Shown here piece by piece: positions 15,987 through 25,757 of a stretch of DNA of 52,491 nucleotides. Location: positions 1-52,491 of the forward strand of contig CAJTPS010000025.1 of NCBI GenBank assembly GCA_910578555.1, read 5' to 3'. A program made the translations under genes and the position numbers. The stretch is from an uncultured Lachnospiraceae bacterium (lineage in GTDB: Bacteria > Bacillota > Clostridia > Lachnospirales > Lachnospiraceae). How positions within the stretch are numbered: position 1 is the first letter of the stretch; every line of letters begins with the position of its first letter. The notes below the pieces were generated by a model. It did no database searches, was not told the DNA's origin, and was given only the letters and a program-made list of their open reading frames with translations.

Positions 15987-16700
15987 CTAATCAAAAAATA
16001 TTTCGTCCACCGTCACGAACTCGTACCCCTCTTTCTGCAGTTCGTCGATGATCTGCAGCGCAGCGGTCACCGTCGTCTTGTACTCATCATGCAGCAGAAT
16101 AATCGAATTTTCTTTTGCCTTGGAAGTGACCTTCTGTACAATAACAGCCACGTTGTCACTGCACCAGTCCAGCGGATCGATCGTCCACAGTACCGGAAAC
16201 ATGTTCAGTTCTTTCTCGAACTTCTTATCCCACGAACCGTAAGGCGGCCGCACATACTGTACCTCCTGACCGGTCAGTTCCTCAATCAGTTCGCTGGTTT
16301 TCACCAGTTCTTCCTTAAAGGTATCCCCGTTGCTCTTGTTTAACTGGATATGGCTGTAAGTGTGATTGCCGATCAGATGCCCTTCACTATACATGCGCTC
16401 CACCAGTTCCGGGTTCTCCTCCACGTGTTTGCCCATCACAAAAAACGTGGCTTTCACACCCCGCTCTTTCAGTCCGTCCAGAAGCTGCTCCGTATAATAC
16501 GGATGCGGTCCGTCATCAAAAGTAATCGCAATCTTCCGGTCATCCGCCATACTGTCAGCCGCGACTGCCCTTGCCTTATAGCCCGCAAACAGCGGCACAT
16601 AGAGAACCAGGGCTGCCGCTATGAGAATGAACGCCTTCATCATCCCGCTTTTTTTGATATGTACGCTGTGTCGTACCCGTTTTTTCTCCTGTCTGCTCAT
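15987..16700 (-). CDS. Polysaccharide deacetylase (NodB/PdaA-like)
   Basis: A 237-residue carbohydrate esterase family 4 enzyme that removes acetyl groups from N-acetylated glycans, probably peptidoglycan. A basic N-terminus and a hydrophobic segment (about 22-45) give a signal anchor. NodB motifs are complete: TFDDGP (catalytic Asp62 and metal Asp63), HTYSH (metal ligands H113, H117), RPPYGS (151 onward), DPLDW, and LLHD with His204. It lies beside a two-component system on the same strand, with a gap of about 110 bp. The sequence favours an extracytoplasmic, membrane-tethered enzyme; the precise substrate is not shown. Confidence 0.92.
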   Translation of the reverse strand: MSRQEKKRVRHSVHIKKSGMMKAFILIAAALVLYVPLFAGYKARAVAADSMADDRKIAITFDDGPHPYYTEQLLDGLKERGVKATFFVMGKHVEENPELVERMYSEGHLIGNHTYSHIQLNKSNGDTFKEELVKTSELIEELTGQEVQYVRPPYGSWDKKFEKELNMFPVLWTIDPLDWCSDNVAVIVQKVTSKAKENSIILLHDEYKTTVTAALQIIDELQKEGYEFVTVDEIFFD

Positions 16701-16810
16701 TACACATCCATTGCACCAGATATTTATACTATATATGCGCCGCCAGACATTTTCAGAAGCAAATTAGAATGTCAGAATCGGGAACCATGCAGAATCATCC
16801 CCCGATAGAT

Positions 16811-17983
16811 TTACGTCTCTGCCATTTTCAACACAATCTGAAACGCCTTCGTATACCCCTGCCCGTAATCGCAGTCCAGTTTCAGTTCTCCGCCGTGCAT
16901 CTCCACGATCTTAGCCGCGATACTCAGTCCGAGCCCGCTGCCGCCCTTCGTGCTTCTTGCCTTGTCTCCTCTCGTAAAGGGCTCAAAAATATGCTGCGCA
17001 AACGCAGCGTCGATCTCCATACCATCATCCGCTACCGTGATCTTTCCGGCCGCCAGCCGCACCAGCGTCCGGCCGCCCTCTCTGCCATACCGGACGGCAT
17101 TTGTGAGAAGATTGGTAACGGCCCTCGCCATCTGTACCTTATCTACACTGCAGGAGACCGGCCCGGCCGGAATTTCTACCTGAAGCTCTATGCCGCGGTC
17201 CTCAAAATCCGTATACAGCGCGGCTGCAGTCTCCCGCAGAATCTCCCCCAGATCACAGGTCTCTCTGTGCAGTTCAAATCCGCTGCTGTCCATCTTGACA
17301 TACTCAAACAGCAGCGTGATCAATTCGCTCATCCGCATGGATTTATTGTAGATGGCGTCCAGATACTCCTGCCGCTTCTCCCCCTGCACCACATCATCTG
17401 AGAGCGCCTTACTGTAACTGCACAGTGTCGTGATCGGCGTTTTGATGTCATGGGCAATATCAGACAGCAGCAGATTACGCTGCCTGTCATAAGCAAGCTG
17501 CTGCTCCTTCTCCGCCTCCATGAGTTCATTGACCTTCTTAGTCACTATACGGTAATAATAGAATGCGCCGATCAGATAAGGCAGTACACTCATGAAAATC
17601 AGAAGCAGAAACATCACAACAACTACGAGCCGGATCAAAACGCCCCACCGCTCCCCGGCTGCCGGAACATCCACGGCAAGCTGCAGGGAACCCTCCGCAT
17701 GTCTGCTGATCATAAGCTGCACGTAAGCAGATATTCCATCCGGAAGAAAAGAAGCCAATATATATAATAACAATTGTAATATTGAGACAACAGGGCTGCC
17801 GCTTGATGTGACGGATATGTGCTGACTCCTCAGCAGCAGAGAAACCCATGGAATAACAAGCTTATCATATAGTAACCCGATTAGTTCCTCGCTGATCAGA
17901 ATAAGGAGCATAACAATGAGGAATCTCTTAATCAGAAACCATTTGAGGGATTTCTTATCCTCCGTTCTGCTTCCACCTTCCAT
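16811..17983 (-). CDS. Two-component sensor histidine kinase
   Basis: A 390-residue membrane kinase. Two transmembrane segments (about 13-32 and 117-140) flank an extracellular loop of about 85 residues without a recognised sensor domain. The phospho-acceptor box is DIAHDIKTPITTLCSYSKAL, followed by the N box (NLLTNAVRYG) and a G box (GGSGLGLSIAAKIVEMHGG). Layout resembles VanS-type kinases. It lies downstream of the OmpR-type regulator at 18118 with a 135-bp gap, so they form a pair. The signal is unknown; the neighbouring deacetylase hints at a cell-envelope cue, which is inference. Confidence 0.92.
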   Translation of the reverse strand: MEGGSRTEDKKSLKWFLIKRFLIVMLLILISEELIGLLYDKLVIPWVSLLLRSQHISVTSSGSPVVSILQLLLYILASFLPDGISAYVQLMISRHAEGSLQLAVDVPAAGERWGVLIRLVVVVMFLLLIFMSVLPYLIGAFYYYRIVTKKVNELMEAEKEQQLAYDRQRNLLLSDIAHDIKTPITTLCSYSKALSDDVVQGEKRQEYLDAIYNKSMRMSELITLLFEYVKMDSSGFELHRETCDLGEILRETAAALYTDFEDRGIELQVEIPAGPVSCSVDKVQMARAVTNLLTNAVRYGREGGRTLVRLAAGKITVADDGMEIDAAFAQHIFEPFTRGDKARSTKGGSGLGLSIAAKIVEMHGGELKLDCDYGQGYTKAFQIVLKMAET

Positions 17984-18117
17984 CTGTTCTTATGCTCCCT
18001 TCATCCTCTATCATATACCGCGTGGCTACTCATCCCATGCCGGTTATGCCGTAACAGGAGCGCGCTTCGTTCATTCCTGCGTCCGGCTCCTCGGTCAGGC
18101 TCAGCTTCGCGCACATG

Positions 18118-18816
18118 CTATACGCTGAGCCGATACCCGAGCCCTCTGATCGTCTTGATGTACTCTCTGCCGTTATATTCCAGCTTGGCCCGCAGTTTAG
18201 ATATGCACACCATAATATTATTATCGGATACCAGATATTCGTCGTCCCAGCCTGTCTCGTAGATCTGCTGTTTCGTAAATACCTTGCCCGGCTCCTGCAT
18301 AAAGAGTTTCATGATCCGAAATTCCACTGAAGTCAGTTCGATCGTCTCCCCGCCGCGGAACAGCAGACAGGCATCCAGATCCAGGCGCAGATCCTGCACC
18401 GTCAGTTCATGCACTTCCTTATGCGTGCTGCCGCCGGCGCCCAGCGAATAGAACCTGCGTATGTTGGAATTGACTCTGGCCACCGCCTCCAGCGGTCCGA
18501 ACGGCTTCGTAATGTAGTCGTCCGCTCCCAGATCAAGCCCTAATATTTTATCCGCATCCGTGTCTTTGGCAGACAGCATAATGACCGGTATATTATTGTC
18601 TTCCCTTATATTTCGTAACACCCGATATCCATCAAGACCGGGCATCATAATATCAAGGATCACCAGATCGGGCTGCTCTTTCCTGATCTGCTCCATAGCC
18701 TCCACACCGTCCGCCGCTTCCACGACAGCATAGCCGTCTTTTTCGAGATACAGCCGAAGCACATCCCGGATCTCCGCCTCATCGTCCGCTATCAAAATCT
18801 TATATCCCATATTCAT
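18118..18816 (-). CDS. OmpR family response regulator
   Basis: A 232-residue regulator. The start at 18816 (MNMGYKILIADDE) is preferred because GGAAAGG lies about eight bases upstream; an in-frame extension to 18870 lacks a ribosome site. The receiver domain has the acidic pair in IADDE, the phospho-acceptor Asp in LVILDIMMPGLDG and the conserved Lys in ITKPFG. The C-terminal winged helix has ELTSVEFRIMKLFM and the terminal IRGLGYRLSV. It pairs with the kinase at 16811-17983. Confidence 0.93.
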   Translation of the reverse strand: MNMGYKILIADDEAEIRDVLRLYLEKDGYAVVEAADGVEAMEQIRKEQPDLVILDIMMPGLDGYRVLRNIREDNNIPVIMLSAKDTDADKILGLDLGADDYITKPFGPLEAVARVNSNIRRFYSLGAGGSTHKEVHELTVQDLRLDLDACLLFRGGETIELTSVEFRIMKLFMQEPGKVFTKQQIYETGWDDEYLVSDNNIMVCISKLRAKLEYNGREYIKTIRGLGYRLSV

Positions 18817-18885
18817 AACCATGCCTTTCCATAACATGCGAATCTGTTCCTGTGCATGCCAGTCCACCATATCCCCGGCTCTGCA

Positions 18886-19785
18886 CTACACAGCCCCATC
18901 CGGTAAAGTCTTCTGATTTGTGTTTTCATGTAATTCGTAAAGTTTGCGGTACAAGGAAGCGTCTGTCAGCTCCATGTAAGGATGCACATAGAAAACCTCT
19001 GCAATACCACATGTTATTACACCCAGCATATGCCAGAGAATAAAGGAAAGATCCAGCACAAAGGCATGCCACTTCTCGCCGTTCATCATGTCCCTGCTCA
19101 TCTGCAGAACTTCTTTATAGCCCATATCCGGGCGTTCCGCCAGAATATAAGGCACCATACGGTACTGATATTTCTTATAGATACCGGGAATGACAAACAA
19201 TAGCGCCCACAGGAATACTCTCAAATCCATATGAAACATGGTTTTTACCACATTGATATAGGAATGGTCAAACGCATAGGCAATCTCTTTGATCTCCGCC
19301 TTGTCATCCACACTTTTCAACATGAAACGGTCTACCCCCACACGGAAGGGATTGTATAAAAACGCCGCGACCGCACCGACAATGACTAAAACCACCAGAA
19401 AAATGATACCGCCTATGATCAGCACCATAACGACATACGCCGCCAGCATCGTGTTATCCATATCCTCGGACGCATCGATTAAAGACTGTGCTATTTCGTC
19501 GAGCAGGAAGTACTCCTCGTCCTGTGCCCGTATAACGGCTTCATCCGTCACGATCATTTCCGTCCATCCGCTGTCCCCGTCCTCTGTTGTTACCTCCGGT
19601 ACTGTTTCAACCGGTACTGTCTCAACCGCAGTTACACTGCTGACGCTTCTCGGTCCTGCGGTCCCCGAAGAATACCCGAGCCCGCCGCCTAAGACTATCG
19701 CCAGTACCGACACCAGCACGATCTTCCAATAATTTCTTTGCAGAGCTTCCTTCGCTCTTTGCTTTAATTCCTTTCTCGTCCACAT
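18886..19785 (-). CDS. DUF975 family integral membrane protein
   Basis: A 299-residue membrane protein starting MWTRKELKQRAKEALQRNYW, the typical amphipathic entry of DUF975. One hydrophobic segment follows at once (about 22-42), then an acidic extracellular stretch rich in Thr, Val and Glu (about 55-115), then four or so membrane helices, with the ILWHMLGVITCG and YVHPYMELTDASLYRKL blocks near the end. Function is unknown in the family. It sits directly upstream of the two-component genes on the same strand, 69 bp from the regulator start, so they may be co-transcribed. Confidence 0.85.
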   Translation of the reverse strand: MWTRKELKQRAKEALQRNYWKIVLVSVLAIVLGGGLGYSSGTAGPRSVSSVTAVETVPVETVPEVTTEDGDSGWTEMIVTDEAVIRAQDEEYFLLDEIAQSLIDASEDMDNTMLAAYVVMVLIIGGIIFLVVLVIVGAVAAFLYNPFRVGVDRFMLKSVDDKAEIKEIAYAFDHSYINVVKTMFHMDLRVFLWALLFVIPGIYKKYQYRMVPYILAERPDMGYKEVLQMSRDMMNGEKWHAFVLDLSFILWHMLGVITCGIAEVFYVHPYMELTDASLYRKLYELHENTNQKTLPDGAV

Positions 19786-19982
19786 ATCTTTTCTCCTTTT
19801 CCCATACTTTCCAATTACAGCTTTAGCCGTTTCGTTTCAGTTTTAAGCTGTCATCCCTGCCTGCTGCTGCACTGCAATGTTCCTCTTGATGTTACTGAAA
19901 GTATAACACCCATTGCTTAATGGAAAACCGGAGAAAACTTAAGAAAACCTTAACGTATATATACTACAAACATATAAAATCT

Positions 19983-20003
19983 CCCTGCTGCGGACGGCAG
20001 GAT
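19983..20003 (-). terminator. Weak candidate terminator after the hybrid kinase gene
   Basis: On the minus strand CCTGC pairs with GCAGG and is followed by GAGATTTTA, about 25 bases after the stop codon at 20027. The stem is short, so this is tentative. Confidence 0.35.
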
Positions 20004-20026
20004 ATTAAGTCTGCGAAAGGCTCAAA

Positions 20027-22762
20027 CTACATCTCCTCCACAAGTCCTTCCCAGCTTTCAATGATCTCCTCGCAAAGATCTGCATCCATCTCTTCCGCCG
20101 CCTCCCGCAGCCTGTGAAACAGTTCCTGCTGCCGGCCCGCATACTGATACCGCTCCATCTTGCGGATTACGTCCTCAATTTTATCCATGTCAAGGTCTTC
20201 CGCCGCATCTTTCATTTCTGCAAAAAAACTTTGCAGCAATGTGTATGCAATATCCTCTTTTTCACGATCGTCCGCTTCATCATCCTGACAAAAGGGTTCC
20301 AGCGTCTTTAAATAACCGGTATACCGCTGCAGCAGATCATCCGTCTGGCTGTGTATGACAGCGCCATCCCGCGCATTGCCCGCTTTTTCCAATGCTTCTG
20401 CCTGATCCGCCAGCAAAAGAGCGCCGATCTGCCGCGCAGAATTCTTCAGGGCATGAACTTCAATCGTAAATCCCCTCCAGTCTTCCTGCTCTTCCATCGT
20501 CCTGATCAATCCGGCTTTTTTGCCAATGCTCCGGTAAAACACCTTCAGAACCTTCTGGAACAGTTCTTCGCTGCCCAGCGACTCCATGGCGAATTTCACA
20601 TTAAGGTCTGCAACCTCCGGATAATTCGTCTCTTTCGTACCTTTATCAGAAGTCATCGTATTGTAGACCATCTGGATCTTTTCATCCGGCAGCCACTGCC
20701 TGACCTTGGATGCCAGAATCCGCATCTCAATGGGCTTAGCCACAAAATCATTCATGCCCTCTCTGATAAACATATCCTTCGTTCCCTCCACGGCATTGGC
20801 CGTAAGGGCTATGATCGGAACATTATCATACTCCGGATGAAAGCGCCTGATGATACGCGTCGTCTCCACGCCATCCAGCTCCGGCATCATATGATCCATG
20901 AAAATAATGTCGTAATGAAATTCTGAAATCTTTTCGATAGCCTCCTTGCCGCCCGTCACCGTGTCAACTTTCATTTTCAGAGGCTCCAAAAGCCCCTCCG
21001 CTACAGTTAGATTCACGGCGTTATCGTCCACGATCAGGATCTCGGCATCGGGTGCAATAAAGTCAAACTGCTTTTCATCCGTATCATGATCCAGATGCCA
21101 CTCCTCCCCGTTCAGTATCATCGCTATATTCAAGGAAAAAAGCGGTTTTTTCATCACCAGAAGATTCCCGATGTGATAATCCGCATTATCATAAAAATCT
21201 ATGATAAGAACGGAAGTAACCTGCGGATTCTCCCGCACAAAGGTTTCGACCCTATCCGAAAAAAGGCATCTTTCTATAAAAAGAAACACCCGTTTTTCTT
21301 CCGGGAGGCCACACAGCTCCCGCTCAGTTAACAGCCGCACATCACCCACACCAAGCCTGGACGCATCTGCACACAGACTCTCTTTGACATGAGAATTAAA
21401 AATCAGTCCTGCAACAAGAACAGATTCCGGTTCACGGATACCGATGCACGGCGTATCGTCTGCAATCTTCTGGGGAAGCATAAAAGCAAATCTGCTCCCC
21501 TTGCCGTAAACGCTCTCCACCCATATATTCCCGCTCATCAGCATAAGAAGATTTTTGGAGATTGCAAGTCCCAGCCCCGTGCCCTCGATATTACGGTTTC
21601 TCTTACTGTCTACCTGGCTGAAGGACTGAAAAAGCTTATCAACATCTTCCTTTTTAATGCCGATTCCGGTGTCCTCCACGCTGATCTGCAGGCTGATCTC
21701 ATCAGGCGTCAGCTTGGTGCAGTCCATTTTCATGACGATCCTGCCCTGACTTGTAAACTTGGCCGCATTATTGGCCAGGTTCACAAGCACCTGCTTGATC
21801 CTGATATTATCTCCCCACAGCTTGTTAGGCAGATTCGGCGCAACATCAAGGATCAGCTCCACATCCTTATTTTTAAGCCTTGTCATGATAATGTTCGCCA
21901 CATCATAGATCATGGACATCGGCTCATAAATCACCTCATTAATATCCATCCTGCCGGATTCTATTTTGGAGAAATCCAGAATATCATTAATAATCGCGAG
22001 GAGCGACCTCCCCGCGATCCTGATTTGCTTAATATAATCCCTTGCCACAGGGGTCAGTTCTTCCCTGAGCGCCATTTCCGCCATACCGATCACCGCATTC
22101 ATGGGCGTCCTGATCTCATGGCTCATATTGGCCAGAAAATCTGACTTCATATTTTCTGACTGCTCAAGCTCTTCATATGCCTGATAGACCTTATTCAGAT
22201 TGGATCTCATATTTTCTTTGACCTGATAGACAAGGTACTTGTTATATGCCATTTCAGACAAAAGATCGGCGATCATATAGAGAAATTCCACGAAGTTGTC
22301 TATCGTTCCCTGTTCTCTGACCGGCAGATTACCGGCTGCAGCCATATACTGTCCTGTATCCACACCGATCTGGGCTGCCATTTCCCTGATCTTATCATAA
22401 TCCGGCTCCTGTGTGAGAAACTGACCGCCTAAAAAGCATCCCACCAGCGTGCTCTCCACCATAATGGGCACCGCATACTTGATAATTCCCGCATGGCACA
22501 AGTAAGTGACTGCCCCGCCTTGTTTCCGCGCCATCGAAACAGCCTTTTTATCACATTGCCTGCAGCGCGCACCGCCTGTCTCCGAAGCCCGTGTATAGAC
22601 GCCGCAGAACTCGGAGAAATTAGATCCTTCGGTTACCGCCACGCCGTCCGCATCTGTGATCAGCGCCGCCATGCCGGTCATATGGGCAAAACTATCCTGC
22701 ACCCTCTGTAAGACCTGTTTTTCAATCAGATCTGTCAATTTTACTTTGTTGTCTATATCCAT
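20027..22762 (-). CDS. Hybrid sensor histidine kinase with PocR domain, receiver and HPt
   Basis: A 911-residue soluble multi-step phosphorelay protein. Start 22762 (MDIDNKVKLTDLIEK) has GAGGG upstream; the frame is open to 22795 without a ribosome site. Residues 8-170 match the PocR sensory domain, with several cysteines (CRQCDKKA, YLCHAG) that could bind metal or an iron-sulfur cluster. Then come the H box FLANMSHEIRTPMNAVIGMA, N and G boxes (GTGLGLAISKNLLML), a degenerate middle segment, a receiver (IVDDNAVN, FMDHMMPELDG) and an HPt-like end (VHALKNSARQIGAL). No membrane helix. PocR domains often bind small molecules such as propanediol-type ligands in other bacteria; the ligand here is unknown. 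Confidence 0.9.
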   Translation of the reverse strand: MDIDNKVKLTDLIEKQVLQRVQDSFAHMTGMAALITDADGVAVTEGSNFSEFCGVYTRASETGGARCRQCDKKAVSMARKQGGAVTYLCHAGIIKYAVPIMVESTLVGCFLGGQFLTQEPDYDKIREMAAQIGVDTGQYMAAAGNLPVREQGTIDNFVEFLYMIADLLSEMAYNKYLVYQVKENMRSNLNKVYQAYEELEQSENMKSDFLANMSHEIRTPMNAVIGMAEMALREELTPVARDYIKQIRIAGRSLLAIINDILDFSKIESGRMDINEVIYEPMSMIYDVANIIMTRLKNKDVELILDVAPNLPNKLWGDNIRIKQVLVNLANNAAKFTSQGRIVMKMDCTKLTPDEISLQISVEDTGIGIKKEDVDKLFQSFSQVDSKRNRNIEGTGLGLAISKNLLMLMSGNIWVESVYGKGSRFAFMLPQKIADDTPCIGIREPESVLVAGLIFNSHVKESLCADASRLGVGDVRLLTERELCGLPEEKRVFLFIERCLFSDRVETFVRENPQVTSVLIIDFYDNADYHIGNLLVMKKPLFSLNIAMILNGEEWHLDHDTDEKQFDFIAPDAEILIVDDNAVNLTVAEGLLEPLKMKVDTVTGGKEAIEKISEFHYDIIFMDHMMPELDGVETTRIIRRFHPEYDNVPIIALTANAVEGTKDMFIREGMNDFVAKPIEMRILASKVRQWLPDEKIQMVYNTMTSDKGTKETNYPEVADLNVKFAMESLGSEELFQKVLKVFYRSIGKKAGLIRTMEEQEDWRGFTIEVHALKNSARQIGALLLADQAEALEKAGNARDGAVIHSQTDDLLQRYTGYLKTLEPFCQDDEADDREKEDIAYTLLQSFFAEMKDAAEDLDMDKIEDVIRKMERYQYAGRQQELFHRLREAAEEMDADLCEEIIESWEGLVEEM

Positions 22763-22830
22763 ATGCTGCCCTCTATTTCCCTGTCGATTCCTCATGCCTA
22801 CGCACCACAGACGCTCAAATCCGGACAGTC

Positions 22831-23700
22831 CTACTGACGCTCTCCTGCTCCTGTTTCGTCCAGCACTCTGGCAATCTTGTCAAGCAGCTTGTCACGGTCA
22901 ATGGGCTTGATCAGATATCCCTGCGGCTTTAAAACAAGCGCCTCTTTTATTTTATCCGCATCAGTAACGCCCGTTATGAATACAATCGGTATATCCTTTG
23001 CCCCGTTGATGGAACGCAGCTTTTCCATAACGGCAACACCGTTTTCTCCCGGCATCTCATAGTCCAGCAGGATCAGATCCGTCTTCTTTTTCATAAGGAA
23101 TTTCAAGGCGGCTTTACCATTGATGGCCGTTGCAACGTCATATTGTCCCTGCAGATGATCTTTGATCGTCTTCAGCATCATAGTGTTATCATCCACCACC
23201 AGCACATGCCTGCGCTGGACATTCCCGCCGGATGATGCCGCCGGATGCTTTACTTTGTCCCTTGTGCCCGGCGCCGATGTCCCCCCTGCCGCCTGTGCAC
23301 CCTGTACATCCACTGCCTCCTGAAAGCGGCGTTCTTTTAACAGTCTGATGATCTTTTCCTGAATGGTGCTCACGGACACCGGTCTGTACAGCGCAAGGTC
23401 CGCCGTATTGACCGCGATCGCCTCAAACTCCTCGCAGTCCTCCTGCGTACCGATGATCACCATCGGAATCTGTCCCATCCTGTTCAGCTTTGATTTGACG
23501 CTCACCATCTGAATAATATCATCCCGAGACTCATTGCTAAGACAGTATACAAACACCTCCGGCGCAAAATAGACCGCATGCCTGATCACATCTTCATAAC
23601 GCGGCGATGTAGTCAACGCCTCAAAAGCCTCATCCATCTGCACAAAAAAATCATCAATGACCGATTCGTTATTACCCGTCAGCAGAATTTTGTATTTCAT
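22831..23700 (-). CDS. Double-receiver response regulator without output domain
   Basis: A 289-residue protein. Residues 1-125 have the alternating pattern of a receiver but lack the acidic pocket (KILLTGNNES at the first strand), so it is a pseudo-receiver. A Gly/Ala/Ser-rich linker (about 138-165) follows. The C-terminal receiver is intact: VLVVDDNTMM, phospho-acceptor in LILLDYEMPGENG, Lys in YLIKPIDRD. No DNA-binding domain is present. It precedes the PocR hybrid kinase by 68 bp on the same strand and is a likely phosphotransfer partner. Confidence 0.88.
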   Translation of the reverse strand: MKYKILLTGNNESVIDDFFVQMDEAFEALTTSPRYEDVIRHAVYFAPEVFVYCLSNESRDDIIQMVSVKSKLNRMGQIPMVIIGTQEDCEEFEAIAVNTADLALYRPVSVSTIQEKIIRLLKERRFQEAVDVQGAQAAGGTSAPGTRDKVKHPAASSGGNVQRRHVLVVDDNTMMLKTIKDHLQGQYDVATAINGKAALKFLMKKKTDLILLDYEMPGENGVAVMEKLRSINGAKDIPIVFITGVTDADKIKEALVLKPQGYLIKPIDRDKLLDKIARVLDETGAGERQ

Positions 23701-23951
23701 TTATATCCTCCCCTCCTGCATAACCTGCAAGTCTAATACAACTATAGTTCGCTATATATAAGTATAAATTATCAAGCAGATATCGTAATGGTCAAAGACC
23801 TCATTGCCCGCTGTGGCAGCTTTGATTGCAAGTTTATCATGAGATTTCAAAACATTCAATAACAAACATGCTTTTGAACCCTTCTATATAGTGACATTGA
23901 GTGTGGATTGTAACTAACATAGCGCTCAGCTCCGGTCATGCACCGGATCAA

Positions 23952-25757
23952 TTAACCGCCGACGAAATCTCCGGCAAAATCCATATATCTTAGATACAAT
24001 CTCTCAAATTCTGCCTGCTCAGCCAGATTAATGCTTTCTATAGAAGAAAGCCGGCTGTTCAGTATCCGCCCGTCGATTCTGTTGCGGCAAAGATCACACC
24101 CGATTCGGAAAGCGCCAGCCAGCGACGTATTTCCTGCCGGTCTGACCCTGCCGCGCACAGCTTCCGGCAACAGTCCGATCGCAAAAGCCGCTTCCACATC
24201 GAGATAGTATCCGAATCCTCCGGCCAGATAAACCTGTCCAATCCGGGGTTCACCCATCTGTCGCCACAAAATTTCTGCTCCGGCCCTCACTGCCGCCTTA
24301 GCCATCTGCAGATCACGAATGTCCTTATTACAGAGCCGCACCGCCGGATTCCCTACCGTAACCCCTGTCGTAAAATAAGGTTCTGCGAGCAGTCCTGTCT
24401 CGTCAAGAATCCCCCGTCGTAAAAGCGACGCCGTGCACGCAACCATATCACTCCCCACAACGCCCGCGCCTGCACCGCCCTCGAAAGCCGGACCTGCCGC
24501 GGCAGCCGTAACGATCATGCGCGTCCCGTCTGTGATCGCCATCTCGCCGTTCGTACCTAAATCAATCAGCATGGCAGCTTGTGTTTGATTCTCATCCTGC
24601 GCTTCACTTTCACTCTGAACCTGTCTTCTGTTCTGAAGCACGCTTTCACTGTGCACTTCACTTTCCTTCTGAACCCCGCGCACCCCCGGAAGCATACCCA
24701 GCGCATAGAGTCCCGCTGTAATGTCACCGCCTACGAAAGTGCTGATACACGGCACAAGCCATACCTTAAAATTCCACGCCGGATGCCTGTACTCCTGCAG
24801 GCCCGTCTCCACCGGCGTAAAAGGACTATGGCCCAGAGATGATACATCATGCCCCATCAGCAGATGCTCCATCGTGGTATTACCCGCAATGCACATAGCA
24901 CAAATCCGAGGGCCTTTTTTCGGCCATGTCTCTGTCCGCGGCTGCTTCGTCGTTGTAGTCTGCCCCTCTGTCCACAGTCGCTCCGCTGTCTCTCTCTCAG
25001 CAAGGTATTTCTCAAACTGCGTAACGCCGCGCTCCAGCACTTCTACAACAACACGCTGCAGTTCCTCTCTGCTGCCGTCACAGGAAGCCTTGATCCTCGA
25101 CAGCACATCCGCCCCGTAGCGTCTCTGGGGATTCATCTCACAATAGGTATCAATAACCTGTCCGTTCTCCATCTCCATAAGCTGCATCGCTATGGTGGTA
25201 GTCCCCAGATCGACCGCGATTAGCAGTTCTTTCTCATTCACATCATCTGTTATGTTTGAAAAAATATCATTCGTATTGTTTATCTGATCCACGACTTCCT
25301 CCTGCGGTATTTCCGCAAATTTCATAACGTCCGCTCTCTGATTTTCAGTCCGCGTATTGCGTTGACCACATTGGTCACAGTTTTCCGTCACGTCTATCAT
25401 TTCGGTTATAATATTCATTTTCGGACCATCTATCAGCGCCAGTTTTATGACACAATCGTCTTTCGGTCTTGCCAGACATGCAAGCCGATATCCCTGGCGC
25501 AGCTCATCAGGCTCCATCACGCTTCTTTCCAGCGGTGTCGGCATCGTCGCGCCTGCCAGAAACTGTATCCTGCACCGTCCGCAATCCCCTCGCCCGCCGC
25601 AGAAGCTGCCGCTGATCAGATTGTTTTTTAATAAAGTTGACATGACTGTCACCGTTAAATCGTGCGTCACAATAAAGTGCTCTTTATTTTGAGGCTCGGA
25701 TTTCGTATTCAATTTTTCGTCATCGGTAACAATTGTGATTTTTATTTCTTCAGACAA
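23952..25757 (-). CDS. RACo-like 2Fe-2S ferredoxin / ASKHA (DUF4445) protein
   Basis: A 601-residue protein with a plant-type ferredoxin domain (C-x5-C-x2-C in CGGRGDCGRC, and a fourth Cys in YRLACLAR) followed by the DUF4445 ASKHA domain of reductive activators of corrinoid proteins: VDLGTTTIAMQL, CIAGNTTMEHLLMG, IDLGTNGEMA and VYLAGGFGYYLDVEAA. The family uses ATP to reduce the cobalt of corrinoid methyltransferases. No methyltransferase gene is nearby. Two low-complexity inserts are unusual, one near residue 265 (TTTTKQPRTE) and one near 365 rich in ESE/QSE repeats. The start is TTG, overlapping the end of the DUF4250 gene by 8 bp, with AAGGAG ten bases upstream. Confidence 0.85.
   Translation of the reverse strand: MSEEIKITIVTDDEKLNTKSEPQNKEHFIVTHDLTVTVMSTLLKNNLISGSFCGGRGDCGRCRIQFLAGATMPTPLERSVMEPDELRQGYRLACLARPKDDCVIKLALIDGPKMNIITEMIDVTENCDQCGQRNTRTENQRADVMKFAEIPQEEVVDQINNTNDIFSNITDDVNEKELLIAVDLGTTTIAMQLMEMENGQVIDTYCEMNPQRRYGADVLSRIKASCDGSREELQRVVVEVLERGVTQFEKYLAERETAERLWTEGQTTTTKQPRTETWPKKGPRICAMCIAGNTTMEHLLMGHDVSSLGHSPFTPVETGLQEYRHPAWNFKVWLVPCISTFVGGDITAGLYALGMLPGVRGVQKESEVHSESVLQNRRQVQSESEAQDENQTQAAMLIDLGTNGEMAITDGTRMIVTAAAAGPAFEGGAGAGVVGSDMVACTASLLRRGILDETGLLAEPYFTTGVTVGNPAVRLCNKDIRDLQMAKAAVRAGAEILWRQMGEPRIGQVYLAGGFGYYLDVEAAFAIGLLPEAVRGRVRPAGNTSLAGAFRIGCDLCRNRIDGRILNSRLSSIESINLAEQAEFERLYLRYMDFAGDFVGG

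Noticed and set aside
23701..23951. Regulatory RNA in the gap upstream of the double-receiver gene
   Set aside because: Only short foldbacks (for example TCAAAG/CTTTGA) were found, with no recognisable class or strong promoter.
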